Origin: Bacillus sp. MM2020_1
Lineage (GTDB): Bacteria; Bacillota; Bacilli; Bacillales; Cytobacillaceae
Length of the DNA: 40,954 nt
NCBI GenBank assembly: GCA_011250595.1
Contig: JAANMP010000042.1
Coordinates: forward strand, 1 to 40,954
Reading direction: 5' to 3'
Shown: piece after piece, positions 16,092-23,740 of the stretch
Layout: every line of letters begins with the position of its first letter
How positions within the stretch are numbered: position 1 is the stretch's first letter
Made by a program: the position numbers and the translations under genes
Notes under the pieces: model-generated
Seen by the model: only the letters and a program-made list of their open reading frames with translations
What the model was told of the DNA's origin: nothing
Databases searched by the model: none

Positions 16092-16639
16092 TGGCAAACG
16101 CGATTGGAGTGGTTGAATTTACGAGCATTGCTCGTGGAATGTACGCGGCCGATCAGATGGTGAAGATTTCGGATGTAGAAATCGTTACGGCTTCATCTAC
16201 CTGCCCGGGTAAATATATTGCCATCGTTCATGGGGATGTTGCTTCCGTTTCTGATTCTGTCGAAACAGGCGAACGTCTGGCAGAGGAATATTTTGTTGAT
16301 TCTCTGATTATCCCGAATGTCAGTCCTGCGGTATTTCCCGCCATTGCAGGGACTACCGTGCCAGATCGAATTCAGGCTCTAGGCATAATCGAGTCCTTCT
16401 CCCTGGCATCAATGATTTTAGCGGCCGATGCCATTCTAAAGACGGCTGATGTAGAGGCGCTTGAACTTCGCTTGGGAAATGGGCTCGGCGGCAAGGCATT
16501 CTTCACTTTTACCGGCGATGTGGCAGCGGTGAATACGAGTATGGATGCAGGGAAGGCGATTGCAAAAGAAAAAGGTCTGCTGGTCAATTGCGAGGTAATC
16601 GCCTCGGTATCCGACCGGCTGATCCCAAGTTTATTTTAA
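16091..16639 (+). CDS. PduT-type BMC-T shell protein with putative 4Fe-4S pore
   Basis: A 182-aa tandem-BMC protein that forms pseudohexameric trimers. Domain 1 (IGVVEFTSIARGMYAADQM) has STCPGKYIAIVHGD, where Cys38 matches the pore cysteine that binds one 4Fe-4S cluster in PduT. Domain 2 begins IQALGIIESFSLASMILAAD and has NGLGGKAFFTFTGD. Its position directly after the PduS-like gene supports electron transfer across the shell. AAGGAGGGA precedes ATG16091, inside the stop region of the upstream gene. Confidence 0.92.
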   Translation: MANAIGVVEFTSIARGMYAADQMVKISDVEIVTASSTCPGKYIAIVHGDVASVSDSVETGERLAEEYFVDSLIIPNVSPAVFPAIAGTTVPDRIQALGIIESFSLASMILAADAILKTADVEALELRLGNGLGGKAFFTFTGDVAAVNTSMDAGKAIAKEKGLLVNCEVIASVSDRLIPSLF

Positions 16640-16699
16640 AGGGCTCTGAACCAAATTCGGGGCATGACAATGAATTTTCGCCGATGAGGAGGTGAAGAT

Positions 16700-17353
16700 A
16701 TGAAGAAATTAATCTGCGCTAAAGATGTGGAGGCTGTGGAAAAACAGGGACAGAAAGTCCTTTACATCGATAGCAAAACCATTATTACTCCAGCAGCCAA
16801 GGATGCAGCGAAAGTGTTTGGAATCGAATTTTCTACAGAGAAAGTAAGTAGTGGGTCCGAACTTTCTAACCTGACAAATTCAAACAGCGGTGAGATAGAC
16901 AGCCAGATGATTTATACGGTGCTTAAAGCACTTGCTGATAAAGGTCTGTTAAAAGGACTATTAGAAAATCTCCCTACAGCACCATATATGGCTGAACATG
17001 ATGGCGGCGGCCTGAAGCTGATTCGCGGAAATTCCGTAAAGTTTGATGTATTTGATACCGGCAATCCCGCCAATAAAGTTTTTTATCAAGAGTTAATTAG
17101 TAAAGATGAATCTTCGATGAGTGCAGGATTTTTAACAATAGAAAAATCAAGCTTTGAATGGGAATTAACCTATGAGGAAATCGATTATGTCATTGAGGGC
17201 ACGGTGACGGTCTCCATTAATGGAAAAACCTATACCGCCTACCCTGGTGATGTTCTCTATGTTCCTTCAGGTTCCAAGGTAGTTTGGGGCTCTCCTGATA
17301 AGGCCAAAATATTTTATACTACATATCCGGCCAACTGGGCTGACCTTGTTTAG
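16700..17353 (+). CDS. EutQ-like cupin protein
   Basis: A 217-aa protein with an N-terminal region similar to EutQ/CutQ (KLICAKDVEAVEKQGQ, ITPAAKDAAKVFGIEF), a variable linker and a C-terminal cupin barrel (about 115-215: EEIDYVIEGTVTVSINGKTY, YPGDVLYVPSGSKVVWGSP). EutQ has been reported to have acetate-kinase activity; the sequence also fits a metal or small-molecule binding accessory protein. It carries a typical AGGAGG ribosome site and follows the BMC-T gene after 60 bases. Confidence 0.85.
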   Translation: MKKLICAKDVEAVEKQGQKVLYIDSKTIITPAAKDAAKVFGIEFSTEKVSSGSELSNLTNSNSGEIDSQMIYTVLKALADKGLLKGLLENLPTAPYMAEHDGGGLKLIRGNSVKFDVFDTGNPANKVFYQELISKDESSMSAGFLTIEKSSFEWELTYEEIDYVIEGTVTVSINGKTYTAYPGDVLYVPSGSKVVWGSPDKAKIFYTTYPANWADLV

Positions 17354-17371
17354 AGGTAAGGAGGGGAAAAA

Positions 17372-18040
17372 ATGCAGGCACTGGGGTTAATCGAAACGAA
17401 AGGACTCCTGGCAGCGGTGGAATGTGCCGATGCCATGCTTAAGGCGGCAAACGTTACTCTTATCGAAAAGACCCTTGTAGGCGGCGGCCTTGTTGCCATC
17501 ACTGTAACTGGTGATGTAGGCGCCGTAAAAGCAGCCGTTGAAGCCGGGGCTGCTGCAGTAGAGCAGCTAGATCGTGCACTATTAGTTTCTCAACATGTCA
17601 TTCCCCGGCCGCATGAGGAATTGGCTGACTTGATCGGGTCAGAAAAACCAGTGGCTGAAGATATATCAGTAGAACCAGTTGGGGAAGTAGTGGACGAAGA
17701 TATAGTGGCTGAACCAGTTGCGGAAGCTGTGGACGAAGATCAAGTGGCTGAAACTGCTGAGGAAGCTGCCGACCAGGCTGGAGCGGTTGAAGGATATAGG
17801 AAAAACTCCCTGAAACTAGACCCGAAAGAAATCAATAAGAAGAGAATTGACTATATCGTTCTCGAATATGGTTTAGACATTGCCCTTGAGCTTCTCGGCA
17901 GTCTAAAAGTAACAAACCTTCGAACGCTGGCAAGGGAATATAAGAGCTTAGGTATTGCAGGACGATTCATATCGAAAGCCGATAAGAAAACGCTGCTTTT
18001 AGAGTTAACTAACTATTACCAAAAAACAACGAAAAAATAG
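17372..18040 (+). CDS. BMC-H shell protein with acidic repeats and C-terminal tail domain
   Basis: A 222-aa protein with three parts. Residues 1-95 form a canonical BMC-H domain (GLIETKGLLAAVECADAML, LVGGGLVAITVTGD, HVIPRPHEEL). Residues 96-134 are three 13-aa acidic repeats, each built on ED-x-VAEPVxEAVD, encoded by perfectly spaced 39-bp units. Residues 145-222 form a basic, helical domain with SLKVTNLRTLAREYKSLGI and ISKADKKTLLLELTNYY, resembling SAP or Rho-N nucleic-acid-binding motifs. EutK is a known BMC protein with a helix-turn-helix tail, so a scaffold or nucleic-acid-contacting role is plausible; cargo docking is another. The ribosome site AAGGAGGGG precedes ATG17372. Confidence 0.85.
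   Translation: MQALGLIETKGLLAAVECADAMLKAANVTLIEKTLVGGGLVAITVTGDVGAVKAAVEAGAAAVEQLDRALLVSQHVIPRPHEELADLIGSEKPVAEDISVEPVGEVVDEDIVAEPVAEAVDEDQVAETAEEAADQAGAVEGYRKNSLKLDPKEINKKRIDYIVLEYGLDIALELLGSLKVTNLRTLAREYKSLGIAGRFISKADKKTLLLELTNYYQKTTKK
17657..17773 (+). repeat. three 39-bp in-frame tandem repeats
   Basis: Units at 17657-17695, 17696-17734 and 17735-17773 encode 13-residue acidic repeats within the shell protein. Repeats 1 and 2 are closest; repeat 3 is more diverged. Copy number could vary by slippage. Confidence 0.85.
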
Positions 18041-18074
18041 ATTACTAGATTACGTGAAAGGGGGGAATTCTCTA

Positions 18075-19595
18075 ATGGAGAATTTCGACTATGATTTAAG
18101 GTCCATCCAAGCAGTTAGAGATCTTGCCCGTTTAGGAAAAGCAGCAGCGGAACAGATGGCTGACTATACAGAAGAACAAATTGATCAAATCCTGCGCAAT
18201 ATGGTAAAAGCAGCTAAAGACCATGCGGTCATGCTGGCCAAAATGGCTGTTGAAGAAACTGGTTTTGGTAAAGTAGAGGATAAAACCTACAAAAATCATT
18301 TAGCATCTACTATTTTGTATCAATCCATAAAAGACTTGAAAACCATTGGTATCATTCGGCATGATGAAGCGACTCAAATTATGGATGTTGCGGAGCCTGT
18401 CGGGTTGGTCATGGGGATCATCCCTTCCACCAATCCTACATCAACAGCGATTTATAAGGCGATGATTGCCATTAAATCTCGTAATGCGATTGTCTTTTCA
18501 CCGCATCCATCTGCCGCGAAATGTACAGTAAAGGCTGCTGAAATCATGAACCAAGCAGCAGTAGAGGCGGGTGCTCCTGCCAATATTATTGGATGTATTT
18601 CGCTGCCAAGCATGAATGCAACCAATGAGTTGATGGAATGTAAAGAAGTGAAAATGATCATTGCTACGGGCGGCCCAGGACTTGTAAAGGCCTCTTACAG
18701 TAAAGGAAAGCCGGCCCTAGGCGTTGGCGCTGGCAATTGCCCAGCCTATATTGAGAGAACCGCTAATGTTCAAAAAGCCGTGAAGGATATTTTGGCAAGT
18801 AAGACGTTTGATTACGGCACCATTTGCGCATCTGAACAGTCCGTTATTGTGGAAGAGTGCAACCAAGAGCAGGTGGTAGCAGAATTCAAAAAGCAGGGCG
18901 GTTATTTTATGAGCCCTGAAGAAACAGCAAAAGTCTGTGAATTACTTTTTAAAAATGGACATGCCATGAATGCAAAGTATGTTGGAAGATCACCACAGGT
19001 GATTGCAGCCGCAGCAGGGTTTTCCATTCCGGAAGGAACCAAAGTTCTGATTGGTGAGCAAAAAGGGGTCGGCCCAGCTTATCCATTATCCTATGAAAAA
19101 CTAACATCTGTTCTTGCTTTTTATACCGCAAAAGATTGGGAAGAAGCATGCCAGCTTTGTATTCAACTGCTTCAAAACGGTATCGGCCACAGCATGAGCC
19201 TTCATACTCAAGATAAAGATATCGTCATGAAGTTTGCTAAGAAACCGGCATCGCGGATTTTAGTGAATACTGGCAGTACGCAGGGAGCTACTGGAGCAAG
19301 CACCGGACTTATGCCTTCCTTCACACTGGGATGCGGAACATGGGGCGGCAGCTCGGTTTCGGAAAATGTCAGCCCAGTCCATTTGATCAATATTAAGAGA
19401 GTGGCCTACGGACTAAGGGATTGCAGCACATTAGCCTCTGCTGACCCGACGTTCGACTATCCTGAGCTATCATTAACTAGCTGTGAAAGCAGCCATGAGG
19501 AAGCGGATTCCTTAAAAGGGAATATTGATTTTTCAAATAATGAACAGCTTGTCAAGCTCATCAATGAGTTAGTGGCAGCAATGGCAAAGGGGTAA
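18075..19595 (+). CDS. cutF: CoA-acylating acetaldehyde dehydrogenase
   Basis: A 506-aa enzyme that oxidises acetaldehyde to acetyl-CoA with NAD+ and CoA inside the compartment. The active-site loop reads GTICASEQ with Cys251 (TGC, 18825-18827). Also present are GLVMGIIPSTNPTSTAIYK, VFSPHPSAAKCT, GAGNCPAYIE and the C-terminal GTWGGSSVSENVSP. The N-terminus (YDLRSIQAVRDLARLGKAAA) is an amphipathic helix typical of EutE/PduP encapsulation peptides. The frame opens at GTG18054, but GAAAGGGGGG before ATG18075 sets the start. It is the active counterpart of the Ser251 paralog at 6971. The gene name follows choline-locus usage and could be swapped with cutB. Confidence 0.92.
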   Translation: MENFDYDLRSIQAVRDLARLGKAAAEQMADYTEEQIDQILRNMVKAAKDHAVMLAKMAVEETGFGKVEDKTYKNHLASTILYQSIKDLKTIGIIRHDEATQIMDVAEPVGLVMGIIPSTNPTSTAIYKAMIAIKSRNAIVFSPHPSAAKCTVKAAEIMNQAAVEAGAPANIIGCISLPSMNATNELMECKEVKMIIATGGPGLVKASYSKGKPALGVGAGNCPAYIERTANVQKAVKDILASKTFDYGTICASEQSVIVEECNQEQVVAEFKKQGGYFMSPEETAKVCELLFKNGHAMNAKYVGRSPQVIAAAAGFSIPEGTKVLIGEQKGVGPAYPLSYEKLTSVLAFYTAKDWEEACQLCIQLLQNGIGHSMSLHTQDKDIVMKFAKKPASRILVNTGSTQGATGASTGLMPSFTLGCGTWGGSSVSENVSPVHLINIKRVAYGLRDCSTLASADPTFDYPELSLTSCESSHEEADSLKGNIDFSNNEQLVKLINELVAAMAKG

Positions 19596-19601
19596 GTTCC
19601 A

Positions 19602-20294
19602 ATGGATAAATATGAGAATGTTCTACAGCTTTTAATGGAGGCGCTACAATCCAATCAGGCTTCTACAGCAGTGAAAGAGGTGCCTCAAGTTGCTGCATCC
19701 GCTACGGCAGAGGTGAATGTAGATTCCTTCGATATTCCGGTCGGGGTGTCTAATCGGCATATTCATTTATCCAAGGATGATTTATATAGCTTATTTGGAG
19801 ATTGGTATCAGCTGAAAAAAACAAAGGATTTATCCCAGCCTGGACAGTATGCATGTAATGAAACCGTGACTATATGCGGTCCAAAAGGTGCGATTGAAAA
19901 GGTGCGAATTCTTGGACCTCTCCGCGAGCAGACGCAGGTGGAAATTCTTGAAGGTGATACCTTTAAGCTTGGAATTGCCACACAGCCAAGAATGTCAGGC
20001 CAATTGAAGGGATCACCAGGGATCACCATCATCGGACCAAAAGGGTCTGTGCAGCTTACTGAGGGTCTAATTATTGCCCAAAGGCATATCCATATGAACC
20101 TCGCTGATTCTGAGCGTCTGGGTGTCCGTGACAAACAGATTGTCTCAATTGAGTTTAATGGTCCGCGCGGCGGTATTTTAAACAATGTAGCGATTCGGGC
20201 AAATGCCACTTCTGCGCTGGAATGCCATATCGACACAGAGGAAGCAAATGCCATGGGTGCTAAATCATCTACAAAAGTTAAAATCATAAAATAA
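19602..20294 (+). CDS. pduL: PduL-type phosphate acyltransferase
   Basis: A 230-aa microcompartment phosphotransacylase that turns acetyl-CoA into acetyl phosphate, recycling CoA and allowing ATP formation by acetate kinase. The hallmark motifs are IPVGVSNRHIHLS (zinc His residues) and IIAQRHIHM. Residues 1-16 (MDKYENVLQLLMEALQ) are a short amphipathic helix before a variable linker, fitting an encapsulation peptide. It starts 6 bases after the aldehyde dehydrogenase stop, matching the order of the two reactions. Confidence 0.92.
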   Translation: MDKYENVLQLLMEALQSNQASTAVKEVPQVAASATAEVNVDSFDIPVGVSNRHIHLSKDDLYSLFGDWYQLKKTKDLSQPGQYACNETVTICGPKGAIEKVRILGPLREQTQVEILEGDTFKLGIATQPRMSGQLKGSPGITIIGPKGSVQLTEGLIIAQRHIHMNLADSERLGVRDKQIVSIEFNGPRGGILNNVAIRANATSALECHIDTEEANAMGAKSSTKVKIIK

Positions 20295-20314
20295 CCATTT
20301 TGGAGGAATAAAAC

Positions 20315-20617
20315 ATGAGATACGATGCATTAGGAATGATCGAAACTAAAGGTTTGGTTGCTGCAATTGAGGCGGCAGATGCCATGGTTAAAGCAGCAAA
20401 TGTTAACTTAATCGGAAAAGAACTTGTTGGCGGCGGTTTGGTCACTGTAATGGTAAGAGGAGATGTAGGTGCCGTTAAGGCGGCAACTGATGCAGGAGCT
20501 GCAGCAGCAGAACGCGTAGGAGAGCTTATTTCCGTTCACGTGATCCCACGTCCACACGGAGAAATGGAAGGTATTCTTCCTGGTGAGAAAGCAGTTAAGG
20601 AATCTGTAACAGTCTAA
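20315..20617 (+). CDS. BMC-H shell protein (major hexamer)
   Basis: A 100-aa hexamer subunit with the canonical pore [14 protein letters not shown] and terminal [11 protein letters not shown]. It is nearly identical to the next gene over its first 85 residues and is probably one of the bulk facet proteins. TGGAGGAA precedes ATG20315. Confidence 0.94.
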   Translation: MRYDALGMIETKGLVAAIEAADAMVKAANVNLIGKELVGGGLVTVMVRGDVGAVKAATDAGAAAAERVGELISVHVIPRPHGEMEGILPGEKAVKESVTV

Positions 20618-20676
20618 GTTTAATAGAATTAGTGCATTTGGCAGCAAAAAAAAATACTATTTTGGAGGGCTCAACG

Positions 20677-20973
20677 ATGAAATATGATGCATTAGGAATG
20701 ATCGAAACAAAGGGTTTAGTGGGAGCAATTGAAGCAGCAGATGCCATGGTTAAAGCAGCAAATGTTTATCTGATTGGAAAAGAACATATTGGCGGCGGCC
20801 TTGTAACTGTCATGGTAAGAGGAGACGTAGGCGCGGTTAAAGCAGCAACAGATGCAGGAGCAGCAGCTGCAGAGCGTGTTGGCGAATTAGTTTCCGTCCA
20901 CGTCATCCCACGTCCACACGCAGAAGTAGAAACCGTACTTCCAGCACAAGCAGCAAAAGAACTAGTAAGATAA
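20677..20973 (+). CDS. BMC-H shell protein (major hexamer, tandem paralog)
   Basis: A 98-aa hexamer subunit, a recent tandem duplicate of the preceding gene; it differs mainly at the pore flank (EHIGGGL rather than ELVGGGL) and in the last 15 residues. The frame extends to 20632, but TTGGAGGG just before ATG20677 fixes the start. It is the last gene of the microcompartment operon. Confidence 0.93.
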   Translation: MKYDALGMIETKGLVGAIEAADAMVKAANVYLIGKEHIGGGLVTVMVRGDVGAVKAATDAGAAAAERVGELVSVHVIPRPHAEVETVLPAQAAKELVR

Positions 20974-20982
20974 GATGTCAAT

Positions 20983-21047
20983 GGGGACGGTTCTGCTGGC
21001 TTTTTATTGGTCGAAGTTGACCAAATTGAGCCATGAGAACCGTCCCC
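20983..21047. repeat. GGGGACGGTTCT inverted-repeat element, copy 1
   Basis: The 12-bp arms GGGGACGGTTCT (20983-20994) and AGAACCGTCCCC (21036-21047) flank a 41-nt centre. It lies between the convergent shell gene and oxidoreductase gene and could act as a transcription barrier, though no T run follows. Confidence 0.85.
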
Positions 21048-21060
21048 TTGGCATTCAAAT

Positions 21061-22014
21061 TCACATACAAGCTTTATATTCACTCATAATATTGTTGATA
21101 ATTGTTTCTACTGGTAGGATTTCTTTGATTTCATGTACTCTTGATCCCGCAAAAACAAGTCCATTCTCGCAATCTCCATTCATAGATGTGATCAAAGAAT
21201 CTAGCGTACAAAAACGATAAGAACAATTTTTTAGGCAATCTATACACTTTTTAATTTTTACCTTTTTATCATCAGAAATAAGTTCAGTAAACTGGTTCTT
21301 AATTGCACGACCATGGAGACCAACAGTTGTTTTTACCAAGAGGGTATCTTCCTGCTCGGCATGTACATATTTTTCTTTAAATGATAAGGGTGCATCACAC
21401 TCTTCACTAGCAACGAATCTAGTTCCCATCTGTACCCCAGACGCACCTGCACGAAAAGCTCTCGCAAGATCTTCTCCAGTCATAATTCCTCCAGCAGCAA
21501 TAACTGGAATCTTAACAGCTTCAACCACTTCTGGCAAAATATCAAATAAAGGTCTTTCCGTACCAAGGTGTCCACCGGCCTCATGACCTTCCACAACAAC
21601 TGCTGAAGCACCAAGACGTTCTGACAATCTAGCGAGCTTCGCCGAAGACACAATCGATATGACGGGTATTCCGGATTCTTTGCCCCAAGCATACATATCT
21701 CTTGAAATTCCAGCACCTGATATGATGAAATCAACCTTTTCATCAATGGCAGCTTTCATTTTTTCAGCAAAGTCATTCATAGCGAAAAGAACGTTTACCC
21801 CAATATAGCCGGAATCCTTTATACTCTCCTTGGCCTTCCTTATGTGAGATCTCATTTCATCGACGGTAATCCCAGTTCCTGATATGATCCCAATTCCTCC
21901 AGCATTCGCTACGGCAGAAGAGAGTCCACTTAAGGAAATCCCTACACCCATACCACCTTGCATGATTGGAACCTTCGGCACCATATGACCTATTTTCAAT
22001 TGTGGAAAGTTCAA
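21061..22014 (-). CDS. nitronate monooxygenase / FabK-like flavoprotein
   Basis: A 317-aa TIM-barrel FMN enzyme of the 2-nitropropane dioxygenase family. It opens with VPIMQGGMGVGISLSGLSSA, has AVVVEGHEAGGHLG with the catalytic-region His, and GGIMTGEDLARAFRAGASGVQMGTRF for phosphate binding. A C-terminal Cys-containing stretch (CIDCLKNCS) is seen in a subgroup of unknown substrate. Nitronate oxidation or enoyl-ACP reduction are the two known activities of the family. TTG22014 is the best start, with only a weak GGGG upstream. It is convergent with the microcompartment operon and not evidently part of it. Confidence 0.85.
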   Translation of the reverse strand: MNFPQLKIGHMVPKVPIMQGGMGVGISLSGLSSAVANAGGIGIISGTGITVDEMRSHIRKAKESIKDSGYIGVNVLFAMNDFAEKMKAAIDEKVDFIISGAGISRDMYAWGKESGIPVISIVSSAKLARLSERLGASAVVVEGHEAGGHLGTERPLFDILPEVVEAVKIPVIAAGGIMTGEDLARAFRAGASGVQMGTRFVASEECDAPLSFKEKYVHAEQEDTLLVKTTVGLHGRAIKNQFTELISDDKKVKIKKCIDCLKNCSYRFCTLDSLITSMNGDCENGLVFAGSRVHEIKEILPVETIINNIMSEYKACM

Positions 22015-22206
22015 AAAAATAACCCCATTTCATTACGTTTTTTAAGTGAAGCATAATTTCACTCATTGTAACAATAGGGTTTTCTAAGAAATAGTGATGT
22101 ATGTAATGGTTAATCATAAAAAGTTAAAAATTAATCTCCTTTTGACACAGAATGTTAATATTTTAAAAAGTGCAAAACACTGTCTCGTCCCGAACAAACT
22201 TTTGAC

Positions 22207-22473
22207 AGGAATTAGTGAAAGCTACTAATGCCCGTCGAAGGCAAAAAGGCGAATCAACGGGAACTAATGGAAGCGACTAATGCCCGTTGAAGGCAAAAAA
22301 GTGAATCAACGGGAACTAGTGGAAGCGACTAATGCCCGTTGAAAGCAAAAAGGTGAATCAACGGGAACTAATGGAAGCGACTAATGCCCGTCAAAGGCAA
22401 AAAAGTGAATCAACGGGAACTAGTGAAAGCGACTAATGCCCGTCGAAGGAAAAAAGGCGAACTCACGGGAATC
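22207..22473. repeat. 52-bp palindromic tandem repeat array (5 units)
   Basis: Five near-identical units with exact 52-bp period (GGGAA marks at 22259, 22311, 22363, 22415, 22467). Each carries CCCGTTGA and TCAACGGG (or a variant) about 14 nt apart, so each can form a hairpin. There are no unique spacers. It fills most of the gap 22015-22497, where I see no gene. Confidence 0.88.
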
Positions 22474-22497
22474 CGAATAAACTTTATTGCATTAAAG

Positions 22498-22628
22498 GTG
22501 TATTATATGTATAATACACTTTATTAGGTGTATTATAAGCTTAATACAGTCGGTTTTTGGACCAGTTTTCAATAAGATACACGGAATCTGCTTTTTTTTG
22601 TAACAACTGTATTAACCAAATAATACAG
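22498..22628 (+). promoter_or_regulatory. three palindromic operators upstream of the GntR regulator
   Basis: Operator 1 (22498-22519) is GTGTATTATA, 2 nt, TATAATACAC. Operator 2 (22530-22547) is GTATTATAAGCTTAATAC. Operator 3 (22607-22628) is CTGTATTA, 6 nt, TAATACAG. All share the half-site GTATTA. Centres 1 and 2 are 30 bp apart, about three helical turns. They are likely sites for the GntR protein encoded just downstream (autoregulation); a promoter overlaps the first two. Confidence 0.65.
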
Positions 22629-22664
22629 CAGGTGGAAAACCATTATGTTTTGGGAGTTGGGTCT

Positions 22665-23039
22665 ATGGATGTCAAGTTTAACAATCGGGATCCTGTTTAT
22701 GTACAAGTAATTCGGCATTTTAAAGAACAAATTGCCACAGGTCTTTTTGAACCAGGTCAAGAGATCCCATCCAGAAGGGAATTAGCGAATCAACTGAAGA
22801 TTAATCCGAATACGGCGCAGCGTGCGTATAAAGAAATGGAGGAACAGGGGTTGATTTTTACGGAGGGAAATTTGCCTAGCCGCATTACGAAGGATGAGCA
22901 GGTGTTGAAAATGGTACGGGAGGAACTGATTTTGGAGGCGGTTGATACCTTTGTTCATTCCGTTCGGTCCATCAATGTACCATTACACGAGGTCTTACAT
23001 TTAGTGAAGGACGAGTATGAACGGGAACGTACTGAATAG
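22665..23039 (+). CDS. YtrA-subfamily GntR transcriptional regulator
   Basis: A 124-aa short GntR protein: an N-terminal winged helix (DPVYVQVIRHFKEQIATGLF, PSRRELANQLKINPNTAQRAY) and a short helical tail without a large effector domain, which is the YtrA type that controls ABC transporter operons and cell-envelope stress responses. The frame extends to 22557, but family similarity and GGGAGTTGGG set ATG22665. It probably represses its own operon through the upstream palindromes. Confidence 0.88.
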   Translation: MDVKFNNRDPVYVQVIRHFKEQIATGLFEPGQEIPSRRELANQLKINPNTAQRAYKEMEEQGLIFTEGNLPSRITKDEQVLKMVREELILEAVDTFVHSVRSINVPLHEVLHLVKDEYERERTE

Positions 23040-23050
23040 GGGGGATTTAT

Positions 23051-23740
23051 GTGATTGAAGTAAAAGAGGTAACGAAAAAATTTGGTCGGAAGAAAGTGTT
23101 GAATGGAGTTTCCTTTACGGCTGAAAAAGGGAAGATTACTTGTTTAATTGGCATTAATGGTGTGGGGAAGACGACCATTATGAAAGCGATTATGGCATTA
23201 ACCCCTATTGATGGTGGAGAAATTCTTATTAATGGAGAAAAAATTCATAAAGGAAGCTATGAAAAAATCACCTTTATCCCTGATACGATTACGATGCTTC
23301 CCCAAATGAAAATAAGAGATGCGTTTACCTTTATGGCTGATTTCTACGACTGTTGGAATCAGGAAAGGGCAAGCGAACTTCTTCAATTTTTCAAGCTGAA
23401 AGAATGTGATCGCATTTCTGAACTTTCGAAAGGCAATACCGCAAAAGTGAACCTTTTGCTCGGTTTAGCGATGGATGTGGATTATGTTTTAATGGACGAA
23501 CCTTTTTCAGGAATTGATATATTTAGTCGTGAGCAAATTGCTAATGTATTTACGAGCCATCTCATCGAGAACCGTGGTGTTATCATCACGACACATGAAA
23601 TTAATGATATCGAACATCTAATTGATAAAGTCGTGTTACTTGATAATGGAGTCGTGTTAAAGGAATTCGATACCGAAGAGGTCAGAGAAAATGAAGGGAA
23701 ATCGGTTATCGATGTCATGAGAGAGGTGTATAAAGCATGA
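23051..23740 (+). CDS. ABC transporter ATP-binding protein
   Basis: A 229-aa ABC ATPase: Walker A GINGVGKTT, signature LSKGNTAKV (a variant common in YtrB/BcrA-type exporters), Walker B YVLMDEPF and the switch His in ITTHE. GTG start, 12 bases after the GntR gene. It partners the membrane protein directly downstream, with which it overlaps by ATGA. Substrate unknown; the group often exports or senses antibiotics or envelope stress. Confidence 0.9.
   Translation: MIEVKEVTKKFGRKKVLNGVSFTAEKGKITCLIGINGVGKTTIMKAIMALTPIDGGEILINGEKIHKGSYEKITFIPDTITMLPQMKIRDAFTFMADFYDCWNQERASELLQFFKLKECDRISELSKGNTAKVNLLLGLAMDVDYVLMDEPFSGIDIFSREQIANVFTSHLIENRGVIITTHEINDIEHLIDKVVLLDNGVVLKEFDTEEVRENEGKSVIDVMREVYKA

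Noticed and set aside
19808..20287. 159-codon minus-strand open frame
   Set aside because: It lies antisense inside the PduL gene, whose frame has clear family motifs; no ribosome site and no recognisable protein.
22207..22473. Repeat array as a CRISPR
   Set aside because: The 52-bp units are nearly identical along their whole length; there are no unique spacers and no cas genes.
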